A DNA stretch of 64,000 bases, from contig CM055274.1 of assembly GCA_029237695.1 (NCBI GenBank), forward strand, positions 65,779,484 through 65,843,483, written 5' to 3'. This document shows positions 12,501-24,027 of the stretch, piece after piece. Source of the stretch: Conchocele bisecta. Lineage: Eukaryota > Mollusca > Bivalvia > Lucinida > Thyasiridae. The notes under the pieces are model-generated. The model was not told where the DNA came from, searched no databases, and saw nothing but the letters and a program-made list of their open reading frames with translations. Position 1 is the stretch's first letter; the number at the start of each line of letters is the position of its first letter. The translations under genes were made by a program, and so were the position numbers.

Positions 12501-13585
12501 ACGCTGGGTAAATGGCATATAATTTATGTTTCCTTGCTCGGATCTGCTTCACATTTCACACACACATTGCTCCAATGCTCCTCTACCATCCTGTCATAAA
12601 GCCAGATTCGTCCCGCCCCCGCTAAGCCCAGGGTCAAGGTCAAATACTTGGTGCGTTCGAAACCTTAACGCTCGTGTAAATGGCTTATAATTTCTGTTTC
12701 TTTGCTCGGATCTGCTTCACATTTCACACACACAGTACTCCAATGGTCCTCTACCGCCCTGTGACAAATCCACATTCGTCCTGCCCCCGCTAAGCCCAGG
12801 GTCAAGGTCACAGACTTGGTTCGTTCGAAACCTTAACGCTGGTAAATAAAAAGCCTTATATTTGTGTTTCCTAGCTCGGATCTGCTTTACATTTCACACA
12901 CGCATTGCTCCAATGGTCCTCTACCGCCCTGTGACAAATCCACATTCGTCCCGCCCCTGCTAAGCCCAGGGTCAAGGTCACAGACTTGGTGCTTTCGAAA
13001 CCTTAACGCTGGGTAAATGGCTTATAATTTCTGTTTCCTTGCTCGGATCTGCTTCACATTTCACACACGCATTGCTCCAATGGTCCTCTACCGCCTTTTG
13101 ACAAATCCACATTCATCCTGCCCCCGCTAAGCCCAGGGTCAAGGTCACTGACTTGGTGCTTTCGAAACCTTAACGCTGGGTAAATGGCTTATAATTTATG
13201 TTTCCTTACTCGGATTCTGCTTCACATTTCACACACGCATTGCTCCAATGGTCCTCTACCGCCCTGTGACAAATCCACATTCGTCCTGCCCCCGCTAAGC
13301 ACAGGGTCAAGGTCACAGACTTGGTGCTTTTGAAACCGTAACATTCAGTTAAATGGCTTATAATTTGTGTTTCCTTGCTCGGATCTGCTTCACATTTTAC
13401 ACACGCATTGCTACAATGGTCCTCTACCGCCCTGTGACAAATCCACATTCGTCCTGCCCCCACTAAGCCCAGGGTCAAGGTCACAGACTTGGTGCGTTCG
13501 AAACCTTAACGCTTATAATCAAATATGCCTCGTTTTCTTTGGCTGCCAGCGGGGGCATTCGTGTGCCGACAGGCCACATTTCTAG
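9526..13585 (+). mobile_element. 4.06-kb hairpin-headed element with ~23 tandem units, nested in the LINE
   Basis: The start is ttatgcccccgccacc, a hairpin with gaggggggcat, then tagtgttaccgg and a (gtac)n run. About 23 units of ~172 bp follow; each carries cttaacgctgggtaaatgg, cacattcgtcccgcccc and gggtcaaggtcacagactt. The end is a unique tail (gcctcgttttctttggctg ... gacaggccacatttctag). The same two termini flank a shorter copy at 29727-30393, which confirms the boundaries. A second head sits inside the array at about 11314, and units from 11320 to 12310 are full of small deletions. There is no real coding capacity, so the element is non-autonomous. Confidence 0.75.
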
Positions 13586-14045
13586 TGGATTTATACTATT
13601 TAATATACATTGATATTTCATAAAATCATCATTTCTTATGCTGAATAACTCTACAATATCACCGAATGTCAGAAAAGTTTTTGTTCTATAATCGTATAAT
13701 TGTTCGATGTACTTGATACCCTTATCAAACCAGTGTCTATGAAACAAAGTTTTATTTTGATGTTTTATATTAGAGTTGTTCCAAATTATTTCTTTTGATA
13801 CTGTATCTGTTTGAGAAGAATAGTTTATACTTGCCCAAGATTTCAAAACATTGTTCAGGAATTTATTTTTCACTATGTTTTGTGTATCTTCTTGGTTTCA
13901 AGTTACATTCGAAAATAAAAGTCCCGCCATATTTTTCAAGTATTTTTTCGTAAATTGCTTTCCATTTCCCTATGTTAGTAGTATCGCATATTCTTTTTAC
14001 CCATGAAGTTCTTATTGAAGTAATAAAACTATCGATGTCTAACAT
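13586..14045 (-). pseudogene. LINE ORF2, region between reverse transcriptase and C-terminal domain
   Basis: Two overlapping minus-strand frames (13863-14045 and the 13873-side frame) encode a basic, Trp-rich segment (WVKRIC, FHRHWFDKGI, TFGDIVELF) typical of the post-RT linker of L1/Tx1-like LINEs. The second frame runs rightward-to-leftward into the nested element, where the code turns into repeat sequence near 13585. Confidence 0.6.
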
Positions 14046-14191
14046 TTTTAGTCCCCCTTTTTCGTAAGCTTGAATAATTGTATTTCTTTTTACTTTATCA
14101 GGCGTTGTTATCCCATAAAAATTGAAATAACTTGGTTCTTACACGTTTTATCATATGTTCTGGTGGATCATGTAAAACTGTCAATGGTATA

Positions 14192-15464
14192 TTAATTTTG
14201 GGGCAGCAAATGTTTTTTATTACCGTGTATTTTTCCGAGTAAGCTGAGCTTTCTGTGTTTCCATTTGTCTAGGCACTGTTCAAATTCTAAGATTTTTGTA
14301 AAAAAATTATGGTCATGGGTATTAATATTATCATTTAGGAATGTGATGCCTAATGTTTTCGCGCTGTGTGAGGTCCAAGTAAATTGTTTGTTGGGGCAAA
14401 GTTTCTGTATGTTTAAGAGCACCTATTCTCATTACTGTTGATTTGTTAATGTTAAGTTTTAGGCCAGAAATCATACTGAATTCGTCTATTATGTATATTA
14501 ACTTTTCGAAGGATTTTTGAGAGCCGTCTGTCATAAAGGTTGCATCGTCAGCAAACATTGTGTTCTTTAGTTCTACATCATACATTTTGACTCCGGTTAT
14601 ATCTGCTTCAATTTATGATAGATTGTGATAATATTTCAATGGCCAATAATAAAAAGATACGGTGATAACGGACAGCCCTGACGCACACCTCTTTGTATTG
14701 AAAAGAATTCTGATAAGTATCCGTTATTTGTTACACAACTTTTTGCATCAGAGTAAAATAGTTTTGATCCAATTAAGTAATATTATTACCAAAATTAAAA
14801 TAGTCCAATGTTTTCAAAAGGTATGTATGTTCAACAGTATCAAATGCTTTTTCGAAGTCTGCGAAAAAAAAGAGACCTGGGGCATCATTTTCGTTAAGAT
14901 GATCAATTGCTTCGTAAAGAGTTCTAATGTTTTCGCCAATATATCTTCCCTTAAGAAAATCCAGTTTGTGAATAATCTATTTTATTGATGGTAGAACTTT
15001 TTTAATTCTATTTGCAATCGTCTTAGATGCTATTTTATAATCTACATTAAGCAATGATATGGGTCTCCAATTTGTTAATTTTGATAAGTCGCCCTTTTTC
15101 GGTAGTAATGTTATTATTCCTTGTTTTTGCATTTCGCTTAGCGACCCGTTTGTTAATGAATAGTTGAAAGATTCTATATAATACTTTTTTATATCATATT
15201 CCAGAATATTTTAAAAAATTCTACTGTTAGTCCATCGGAGCCTGGGCTTTTATTATTATTCATTTCTTTTAGAGCAGTGCTACATTCATATTCGGAAAGA
15301 TTACCTTCGCATAGCTGTTTGTTTTCTTCAGATAATTTATTCTGATCGTTGTTTGTAAAAAAAATTGTGATTACTATTCTGAACATCTTTTTTGCTATAT
15401 AGCTTTTTATAGTATTCGTTTTGCTCGTGTAATATATCTTCATTTTTCGTGACATTTTTTCCAT
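14192..15464 (-). pseudogene. LINE reverse transcriptase domain, fragmented
   Basis: The minus-strand frames at 15189-15464 (NNNKSPGSDGLTVEFF, the first RT box) and 14331-14585 (NTMFADDATF, the catalytic FADD box, then GLKLNINKST) identify a non-LTR reverse transcriptase. The frame at 14192-14422 continues with GITFLND and KWKHRKLSLLGKI, the usual thumb-side sequence. Several frameshifts and stops separate the boxes, so no functional protein is made. The two catalytic Asp residues are still present. Confidence 0.8.
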
Positions 15465-15896
15465 TTACATTTAATCGGACTATAGTTTTGTTCTCTGCTC
15501 GTTTCCTTTCTAAATTTGCAAAATATTTTGTATTTTTTTCATTACCCTCTATATATTCTGCTTTTGATCGTATGATACTTCCTCTTACTTTCTTTTCATG
15601 GATGTCCTCTAGACTTTGTTTTTAGATTGTAATTCTAATAAAGTGGTGTCCGATATATTGTTTGCGTATTCTGTTTCCAGTTGATCTATTTCTTCTATGA
15701 GTTTTCTTTCTAACTTTAAATTTATTTTATTTTCTTTCGATGCAAATTTTATTGTTTCATTTCTTATCGTTCCATTTTATAATTTCCCACAATGTGTTAG
15801 GATTTGCGTCATTGTTAATATCGGCAATAGCTGTTATATTATCTCCGATATAGATATCAAATTTAAAGTCAATCGACAGAATATTGTGGTTTAGTA

Positions 15897-16484
15897 TTAG
15901 AGTGCCATGTGAAATTTTTTAGTATTAGGGTTAAGGATTCTCCAGATATCATGTAGATTAAATTTGTTCATAATCGACACTATTTTTTCTCTTGTTTTTT
16001 TGTTAGCATCATGTCTACCATTTTTCTTATCAAGGTCGGGATCTAAAATAATATTGAAGTCCCCTCCTATTATTAGCGTATCCTGTTCTACAGATTCTAA
16101 ATATGTCTCGAAATTTTGATAAAATTGAAAACTATTTTCATTTGGTATGGCCCATAGTATGTTAATTAATGTGTATTCTTTGTCGGATATGCTGATTTTA
16201 AGAGTTTGAATTCTACCAGTTACAATGTTTTCATAATATACAGTTTCATGGTCCAAACCTGGTTTTATTAGAATACATATACCTTCCTTATTACTGAATT
16301 CCCCACTAAAAAAAGCGTCTCCACCCCATTCACTTTCCCACTGTGTTTTGTCATGTATAGTGAAGTGTGCCTCTTGGATGAAGCATATGTCATAATCATT
16401 TTCTTTTATCCATTCGAAAAGTTGTAGTCGCTTGACTTTTGACCCCATACCCTTTACATTGAAGCTTCCTATTTTTAAGTCCAT
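15897..16484 (-). pseudogene. LINE apurinic-like endonuclease domain (N-terminus of ORF2)
   Basis: The 195-residue frame begins MDLKIGSFNVKGMGS and contains the APE-type endonuclease boxes SFNVKGM, CFIQEAH (the metal-binding Glu) and LIIGGDFNI. The final His box is not reached before the stop. This nuclease nicks target DNA for target-primed reverse transcription. The frame is lost at the end (near residue 195), so ORF2 is disrupted. The start Met agrees with the typical ORF2 beginning. Confidence 0.85.
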
Positions 16485-16800
16485 ATTATTCTATCAATAT
16501 TAACGTGTATTTAATCAATCACACTACTCACTGACATATAGTTCATCAACGATTCAACAGCCGTGAACAGAAGGAGACAGATAAGAGGGAATGTGAGAGT
16601 TGCATCAGTGGAAAATTTTGAACAAGAGTACACGAATCATCAACTATGAATTATACGTGGCCCTGCCGTTGTGAAAGGAAACCCTATTTTATTTGCCGTC
16701 TAAAGATTACATTTGCATTCACATTATTATGTAGATACATGAATAATTATATTTTGCTATTAATTTTAGGTTGTGTTCGATTAGCGCAGAGCCCGACCAA

Positions 16801-17740
16801 CCATTCACGGATCAACTTCATATTTCATATACGCGTTGCTCTAATGGTCCTCTACCGCCCTGTACCAAATCCACGTTCGTCCTGCCCCCGCCAATCCCAG
16901 GGTCAAGGTCACATACTTGGTGCTTCAAAAACTTTAATGCTCAGGTAAATGTCTTATAATTTTTCTTTCCATTCACGGATCAACTTCATATTTCATATAC
17001 GCGTTGCTCTAATGGTCCTCTAGCGCCCTGTGCCAAATCCATGTTCGTCCCGCCCCCGCCAAGCCCAGGGTTAACATCACATACTTAGTGCTTCAAAAAC
17101 TTTAACGCTCGGGTAAATATCTTATAATTTCTGTTTTATTTCACGGATCAGCTTCATATTTCATATATGCATTGCTCTAATGGTCCTCTACCGCCCTGTG
17201 CCAAATCCACGTTCGTCCTGCCCCCCGCCAAGCCCAGGGTCAAGGTCACATACTTGGTGCTTCAAAAACTTAACGCTCAGGTAAAAGAAAATTTTGACTT
17301 GGAATTTGGCCTCATTTATTATCAAAGCGATATGTGGGACATCCGTGTTCTATGAACACATTTTCTAGTTTTATTAAACTTCACACATGCATAGAAGACG
17401 ACCCAAAGGTGTGTCGCACGTAAGAATGACAACTCTTGCGTCGTTAATTTCTTAGTTATCTCCCTTTGTTGTTTTGTGCACTGATTTCGTGTCCGGAGCA
17501 TAACTCGAACACCCTTTGGAATATTTTCATGAAACTTCACACATGCATAGACCACAACCCTAAAGGTGTGTCACGCAAGAATGACAACTCTTGCATCACT
17601 AATTTTTTAGTTATCTCCCTTTGTTTTTTCTGTCACTGATTTTGTCTCCGGAGCATAACTCGAACACCCTTTTTTCAAACTACTTGTGTATCTTAGGAGG
17701 GGGATACACATGCGCTTGTCGACAAGCGTCCATTTCTAGT
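16801..17740 (+). mobile_element. Hairpin-headed tandem-repeat element, copy B, 3' part
   Basis: The array resumes after the LINE with units identical in design to 7820-8460. It continues with caaagcgatatgtgggacatcc, two copies of the ggaatattttcatgaaac unit and the terminus gggggatacacatgcgc and gacaagcgtccatttctagt, exactly as in copy A at 3420-3660. This shows the element was whole before the LINE inserted. Confidence 0.65.
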
Positions 17741-17745
17741 TTGTG

Positions 17746-19950
17746 GGTAAAATCGACAGGTGCGAAAACACCAGTGTACGAAACGATCATGACCGCGGAT
17801 TTTCCACCAAATTATGAAGAGCTCAATCGAGTGCGCCCATTACGTCATTGCAGAGTTGTTCTATAAATACAATAAATTCTATAAATACGATGTTTTCCAA
17901 GAAGCGAATGGTGATTGTTTTTTCTGCAAAACAATACAATGCTGTTTATACTGGTTTTCAGGCGATAAAATTATGATTTTAAGGTGAGAATACAAGTTAT
18001 AAGACGGTTATACATTTGTCCGGATAATTGATTGTCGATGTTAATTTTGGGGCAATCTTACGACTGATGATCTGACCCAATTTTAAGTGAGAAAGATGGC
18101 ACAGTTTGCTAAATAGTTTCCATGCGTTGAGAAAGCAAGAACCGACGATTGTTCTGTGAAAATTTTATGCCCGCAGCTGCTATTTTAAGAAAAATATCAT
18201 AAAAAAACAGCCATTTTTGTCCGATAATCTAGAGGATCCCTGTATGGGGATTTAACATGGGGAAATTTTTTAGAATTTTAGTAATCCTGGACCGATTTTC
18301 AAAATTTAACTTTTGTTTTCTTTAATAGTTAGATCATATCCAAGCTATCTAGATATGTTTCGGAGTCAATTTCCAAATTCTTTCGTTTTTTGACTCCTCC
18401 CACACTGCTTTACCTCTTTTTCCCCCATGTTAAATTCCCATAGACAAATCAATTTTTCGTCATAAAACCAATATTTGACCAAATTTCACGAAATAAAAAG
18501 AAGGCTCATTCTTAAATTTTCCTTTAATTCGAAGGAAAAAATATTGTTTTTCAATTGTTTATATGGCCGTAAAATTTGGGCAGCTTTCGTGAAACAGACA
18601 GTAGCCTGAGTAGGTCTCGAAGATTTGAGGCGAAATCTTACCTGCACAAACATCTTTGAACCGTGTTGAATATTCAGGAAAATGACTGAATATGGAGATG
18701 GTAATGCCATATAAATTTGTTTGGAAAGCCTTAAGTGCGCAGAATTAGCCGACACCATTGTATACACAGTCGAAACAGTTTCTGCTAGATCGTTTTCAGT
18801 TTTAAAGCAATGGACTCCGCATGCTCTACTTTCAGCAGCGACGGAGTCTGACAGGGTGGCGACATTTATTGGCAATGGATCTTTCGTTTATGGTCATTTG
18901 TTTCAGCGATGTTTTTGCAACTGTCTCGATCTATGTTGAAATGTATTATACTTTGTTGATTGCAGTCTATGGTGAACTTGTTCATCTCATCTTTAAGGCA
19001 TTTGATGTTTGGACATACAAAGTAAACTTTAGATACATCGGGTGTTAGATCACTCTTTGTACTGTTCGAGTCGTCAGTGAGCTGACCTACACATTTCAAT
19101 CCACTCCTGAATCTAATGAACTTCCCATGAAATAGTGCTAACCTAACTGACCAAAATTGTTTAACTTCATCAGTCAATCGATCTGAAACTATACACACGT
19201 CTTCTACACATATTGAAGATGTGCACCTTGGTGTTTTTATGCCAAAATGATTTTTTTTAACAAAAATATCGCCTTTTTAACTTACCGGTTAATTCCAGTG
19301 GATTTACGGATGTTTCGGTAAATGACGAGTTCGGTAAATTGATATATTATAGCGAATGGTTTGGATGTTTCGGTAAAAAGGGTTTTTGTAGTAGAATTGG
19401 TCATTATCGAAGGCCAAACATTAGGCTAACATGACAAAGTGTGAACAAACAGTATAATTATGGATTATTGACATATTGGCCTATTGTTAGGGCATTGTTA
19501 GGGTATTGCTATATTGACTTTGTATATCATTGTGTATTTTATAAGTTTGATAAAATATGTTTTCTTACCTTTTCAGCTACCGATGGACAAAATGAAACAA
19601 GTCATTTCAGTTTTATATATTTTATTCAACAAACACACACATACATATATACAAACATTCCTAAATGACATTTTATCCAGCACATTTAACAGTCAGTAAA
19701 AGATAGAACCTACATATTGATTGATTATTGATATTAATATATTTCGTCTGATTGATTGATTATAGGTATTGACATCACTTAATATGCAAACAGTGTAAAT
19801 CCTAGTATGGGTTATGACCTTTATTTACGAACCACGTTACATACACACACACATACATACATACAGCACATTTAATGGTAAAACATAACAATATATATAC
19901 AGATAGCACCTATACAGACAGTGTAGCACATTGAACGGTCACAAATCAGG
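17746..19950. other. Intergenic stretch with a MITE; no gene supported
   Basis: A short MITE-like inverted repeat is visible: atggggatttaacatgggg at about 18243 and ccccatgttaaattcccat at about 18424, roughly 205 bp apart. Minus-strand frames at 18486-18875 and 18866-19198 together could encode a Cys-containing protein, but I recognise no family and the join is frameshifted. At 19180-19260 there is a fragment of the ~188-bp repeat unit that is arrayed at 32220-32990. The rest is AT-rich without signal. Confidence 0.45.
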
Positions 19951-19952
19951 AT

Positions 19953-20372
19953 CTACTCGTCGTAGTTGGCGATGACGTGGTTGGCTGCGCTGGTAGGTCC
20001 CAGTCCGGTGATGTGGGCGATGGTCCGAAGAAGCGCCGTCGTCGTCAGTTCATCCTCCTCGTAGCGGTCCCAGGCATCTTCCAGTCGTCCATGGAGTTGT
20101 TGATGTTTCTTCCGTCGGATCTTGCAGAGTAGGTTCTCGGAGACCAGTCGTATTTGTATGTCCACCGTCTCTGCTTCCTCGCGCAGCAGCATCACCAGCT
20201 TGTACAGGCCGAGGTTGGGATGGCCTGCACGTGTATTCAGACGTCTATGCCAGCCTTCAAGGTCGTTGTTCGTCCTCACTTGTTCACGGAAGACGCACCA
20301 GTTGCTGGGGGTCCAGACGTAAACCCCGGACCCACGTACGCTCCATGTACTCGACAACATTACTATGATTGA
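19953..20372 (-). pseudogene. MULE-type transposase, C-terminal exon
   Basis: The minus-strand frame contains EQVRTNNDLEGWHRRLN followed by a leucine-rich helical tail. This is the region after the catalytic core in FLYWCH/MULE transposases. It is the downstream exon partner of 22653-23166. The N-terminal edge reads better in a neighbouring frame, so a small indel is likely near 20320. The frame ends at a stop at 19953. Confidence 0.65.
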
Positions 20373-20447
20373 TTGGTTATTGATATTTACACTTAATATA
20401 TTTCGTGTGATTGATTGATTATTGGTACTGACATCACTTAATAAATA

Positions 20448-22586
20448 CAGTCGAACCTGTGAACAACGACTGGCAAAGGGAAGTGGCCAAAGTGGTCATT
20501 GTTGACAGGTGGTCGTTGTTCCAAGGGTCGAACATTTTCCCAGTTTCACAACAAAGTCGGCCATGTTTTTAGCATTCTATTGTAATATGTTATATATGCA
20601 TGCTTTTCATCAATTAAAAATTGCACGAAAATGGCTAAAATAGTCAATTTATTGTCGCGCCTGCTTTAGCAGAGGCGCGACTATAGTCGGCGCTTTTTCC
20701 GTCGTCGTCCGCGTCGTCGTCGTCCGCATCGTCCGGTTTTTTTGTAAGGCAAATACGTTAAAGTTATTGTTTTTTCACAATATCTCTTTAACCCCTTGCC
20801 AGACTTTGATAATATTTCACATCAATGTTTGTCTAGGGATGATGCTTCATTACGCACACCCCCACATCCAAATTCTGAAGGTCAAGGTCATATATTTACT
20901 TGTAATGTTCACCGGTTTTGTAACAGAAATGCGTTAAAGTTATTGTTTTTTCACAATATCTCTTTAACCCCTTGCCAGACTTTGATAATATTTCACATCA
21001 ATGTTTGTCTAGGGATGATGCTTCATTACGCACACCCCCCACATCCAAATTCTCAAGGTCATTTATTTACTTGTAATGTTCACCGGTTTTGTAACAGACA
21101 TGCGTTAAAGTTATTGTTTTTTCACAATATCTCTTTAACCCCTTGCCAGACTTCATTACGCACACCCCCATATCCAAATTCTGAAGGTCAAGGTCATTTA
21201 TTTACTTGTAATGTTCACGGTCAAATGCCTCGGCAGGCGCGACACCGCTTCCGTGGCGGAATTCTTGTTTTGTTTTATCATCTTGTTGTTAGTGTTCTGA
21301 ACCCAGCCTCGCTTTGGAAATTATATGCAAAGGGGAGTAATTATCTTCACGATAAGTATATCTCGCGGCCCGCTTTGGTGCACCATTTAATAGCTTGTCG
21401 TAATTACATGTAAGTGGTTTAATTTAGCATGACCATTAGTATTTCACACCACCAGTTGAAATTAATAACGGTCATATAGTCTGTATTAAAACGATAGCCT
21501 ATGTGGCGCGGCCTGTGAAAACCGCGAGTTTTTTTGTAACAAAAAATATTTCATTGAATGCGTCAAGAAGTCGAGTAAACCCACACGAGCTAGGTGTCCA
21601 AATCAGGAGAGAACACCAGGCTTATTTGCTTTCTGTCCAATGTACTGTATACTATCCTGGTCAAGCCCGAATATTTAAGCAGCCTATGACGAATTGGCAA
21701 TGTCCGCTGACGTAATTACTGATGTTTTTAATTAGAGATTCGCGAGCATTGTAAACCATGTAAACCATGGGCAGACTACGCGAATCCACTGCCTGGTCTG
21801 GTCGCTAATGCAATAAGCCGGGATTTGTCGGAGATCGAGACCCAATTCATATAAACACGTTTGTCGTGTCACTTTAGACTGGTTTCCGGTCGCTAGGAAT
21901 AACGCTATATATGCTGCGCATCAGACAGGGTACCAGTCTAGTGTGGACTACATGACTGATGTCAGCAACCGCGTGTATTGATCTTTGATATGGCCTTGTG
22001 CCCTGCGGTGTGAAATTTACACTTGACACGCGCGTGTGTTTGAAGTCTTAGTCTTGTCACTGTAGACGAATCAGCATCGTGTAAACACAGTTTGCCAGCT
22101 AATGATCGAGTTTTATGACTTGCGCAGAATTGCATTATGCCTATTGGAATACACGACACGGAATACATATCGGGAATTACCGTTAATGGAGTTATGCAAT
22201 ATTTTTCATTGAAAATGTTTAATGTCGCCAAAATGACACCGACCATATCGGGCAAGGTAAATGTTTTCATTTCTGTCGCAATCTGTCGGCAACTTTTCCC
22301 CGTGTCGCCGAGTTTTGTGATGAAAGGAAAATCGGCGATTGCGATGTTATTTTTTTTTGCCGACAAAACATGACTTGGTCGCTAATGGTCGCTAATGGTC
22401 GCTAATGGTCGCTGTTTGCAGTAAAAAATGCCGCATGGGAACGAAAATTGCTGGTCGCTGGTCGTTGTTCGGAGGTGGTCTTTATTCCAAGGTCTTTTAA
22501 AGAACAAATTGGACGGGGGGGTTTTAACTGGCCGTTGTGGACAGGTGGTCGCTATTCACAGGTGGTCGTTAACACAGGTTCGACTG
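20448..22586. mobile_element. Pogo/Tigger-like DNA transposon remnant in the MULE intron
   Basis: The ends are inverted repeats (CAGTCGAACCTGTG at 20448 and its complement ending at 22586), flanked by TA on both sides. The tggtcgttgtt motif is repeated subterminally. A minus-strand frame at 21962-22366 starts MSAKKNNIAIADF and has TGKSCRQIATEM, reminiscent of the CENP-B/pogo N-terminal helix-turn-helix, but there is no DDE domain. A separate hairpin-headed element (20655-21272) is nested inside. The family call rests on termini and the TA duplication. Confidence 0.55.
20655..21272 (+). mobile_element. Hairpin-headed element, 'cgcgcctgc' family, three units, complete
   Basis: The head hairpin gtcgcgcctgctttagcag ... 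gcgcgac is followed by gtcgtcg-rich sequence. Three ~175-bp units (at about 20758, 20933, 21107; caaggtcat-containing) come next. The end is caggcgcgacaccgcttcc and ggcggaattcttgttt. The same terminus at 38915-38956 and head at 36016 define another, longer and nested member of the family. Confidence 0.65.
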
Positions 22587-22652
22587 TATATGATTATTGC
22601 AGTTTATGATTGATTGATTATTGGTACTCAGTGATTTGTCATTGATACTTAC

Positions 22653-23166
22653 CGGCTTCAAAGTCTACCATGAATCACTCGACAAGTGGTTGGTCCAGAT
22701 GTTGGCGTACGCTAGTCAGGACGCTAACGTAGTCCTGTTTGGAGCGCCGGGACATCAGGATGTAGGCCAGTGGAACTTGTTTCTCGTCGTCTCCCTTCTT
22801 CACGAATACGTTGACTGACAACAGCTGGTAGAAGGGAACTCGAACTACCTTGAATGTTCCGTCCAGGAACCAGCGCTTGGATTGACGTAGGAGTTCCATC
22901 TGTCGTTTCGTACCGAAAATGATGTGGCGAGCTCCGTTTAGGTGTATGTCGTCGAGAATGAAATCCTTCCCGACGAAGTTCTGGTCCAACTCGAACGATA
23001 GGTCTATGGGATCCAATGGACGCAATCGTCGATTGTGGTTGGCGATTCTGGTGAGGTTGTCCGGTTTAGGTAAGTTTACATCATCGTGGGTCACCATGTC
23101 CCGCATCACTCGCTCGACGATGGCGGCCGCCGGCTCGAACATCTGTTCCTTCGCTATATCCTTCAC
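22653..23166 (-). pseudogene. MULE-type transposase, catalytic-domain exon
   Basis: The exon is preceded by a splice acceptor (tatcttttcag, minus strand) and followed by a donor (ccg|gtaagt at 22652). It encodes KRWFLDGTFKVVRVPFYQLL, KQVPLAYILMSRR and related segments of the MULE DDE domain found with FLYWCH zinc fingers. DGTF carries the first catalytic Asp. An in-frame TGA just before the donor (about 22673) suggests decay. A further 5' exon with HPADPGAAQKVKMARK and donor aaag|gtatgt at 23283 precedes it. Confidence 0.7.
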
Positions 23167-23283
23167 CTGAAAAGATAATATACATTATAATATAATATAA
23201 GTTTTATACATTGGATATTAAATAAAACACTATTAATAATCATAATTTCTTAATAATTGGCTAATATATTGCAAATACATACC

Positions 23284-23345
23284 TTTCTCGCCATCTTAAC
23301 CTTCTGCGCCGCGCCAGGATCTGCCGGGTGGACCATCAATTATCT
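23284..23345 (-). pseudogene. MULE-type transposase, upstream exon fragment
   Basis: Reading leftward up to a good donor (aaag|gtatgt) the frame gives HPADPGAAQKVKMARK. This matches the end of the FLYWCH finger and linker that precede the MULE domain in related genes. The rest of the finger is not recognisable further right. It pairs with 22653-23166 across a ~115-bp AT-rich intron. Confidence 0.5.
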
Positions 23346-24027
23346 TATCTTGCATGGCACGTGCCGCTAAATTGTTTATTTACCATTAACTGTTATGCGC
23401 TAATAATTACTATATTATATCAATTTACCGAAACATCCAAACCATTCCCTCTATATTATCAATTTACCGAACTCGTCATTTACCGAAACATCCAGTATCC
23501 TTCCAGTGACCCACTGGTAACCATTTTTTTTTACATTTTTGTATCCAATTTCTACTTTCACATCTCTACCTAAATTAGTATACCTGCTTAGCACAACGAG
23601 AGGAAGAAATAATGCTATAGAGTTTCAATTCTCATTAATGTTTCTTGCCTTGCTTCACATTTCTGCATCTTCGCTGTCTGGCCCATTTTCGACGGGCGTA
23701 TTTTGTGACTTACGGCACTCTTGTTTAACACTGTAAAACTGGCATAAAAGTTACCTTGGATATGTTATATACAGACACAGTCTATTCTAGTTTCAGTCGT
23801 ATAGATGTGTCACTTAATTCATTCAATGTTTCAACACTATCTGCATCTGTCATTGAAATGGGCCGCTCTCATATTGTTAGTCTCCCAACCGACATTGAAA
23901 GCAGCCACACATCTGCTGACTGACTTGTAAGATAGCGTAGCCTCCCCACAAACACCCTGCAGCATATGGTGTATTTCTGTCCCTATTTTCATTGTTATTT
24001 CTTCTATTTAAATATGCCCACTTTGTT
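23346..24027. repeat. Intergenic with a partial ~188-bp-unit element end
   Basis: At about 23530-23725 there is a fragment ending ctgtctggcccattttcgac and gggcgtattttgtgac. This is the 3' terminus of the repeat family seen complete in reverse at 32033 and again at 28500-28760 and 38950-39210. The remainder has no gene. Confidence 0.5.

Larger units (their letters stand above)
8461..16800 (-). mobile_element. LINE (L1/Tx1-like) retrotransposon, split by a nested element
   Basis: On the minus strand the order is apurinic endonuclease, reverse transcriptase, C-terminal Cys/His domain and an A-rich tail (poly-T at 8461-8510). The insertion is bounded by identical 83-bp direct repeats of the surrounding array (8378-8460 and 16801-16883). 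Without the nested 9526-13585 element it is about 4.3 kb. No ORF1 is visible between the endonuclease start (16484) and the 5' end, so the copy is 5'-truncated or from a one-ORF lineage. The coding region is broken by many frameshifts. Confidence 0.8.

Noticed and set aside
9526..13510. CRISPR-like array
   Set aside because: Units are contiguous ~172-bp satellites without short repeats separated by unique spacers, and the DNA is animal.
11348..13585. ORFs on both strands in the 9.5-13.6 kb array
   Set aside because: Same artefact of tandem units, present on both strands and mirrored at every unit.
18486..19198. Minus-strand pair of ORFs with several Cys
   Set aside because: The two frames overlap by only ten bases, no family is recognised and no splice sites support a join.
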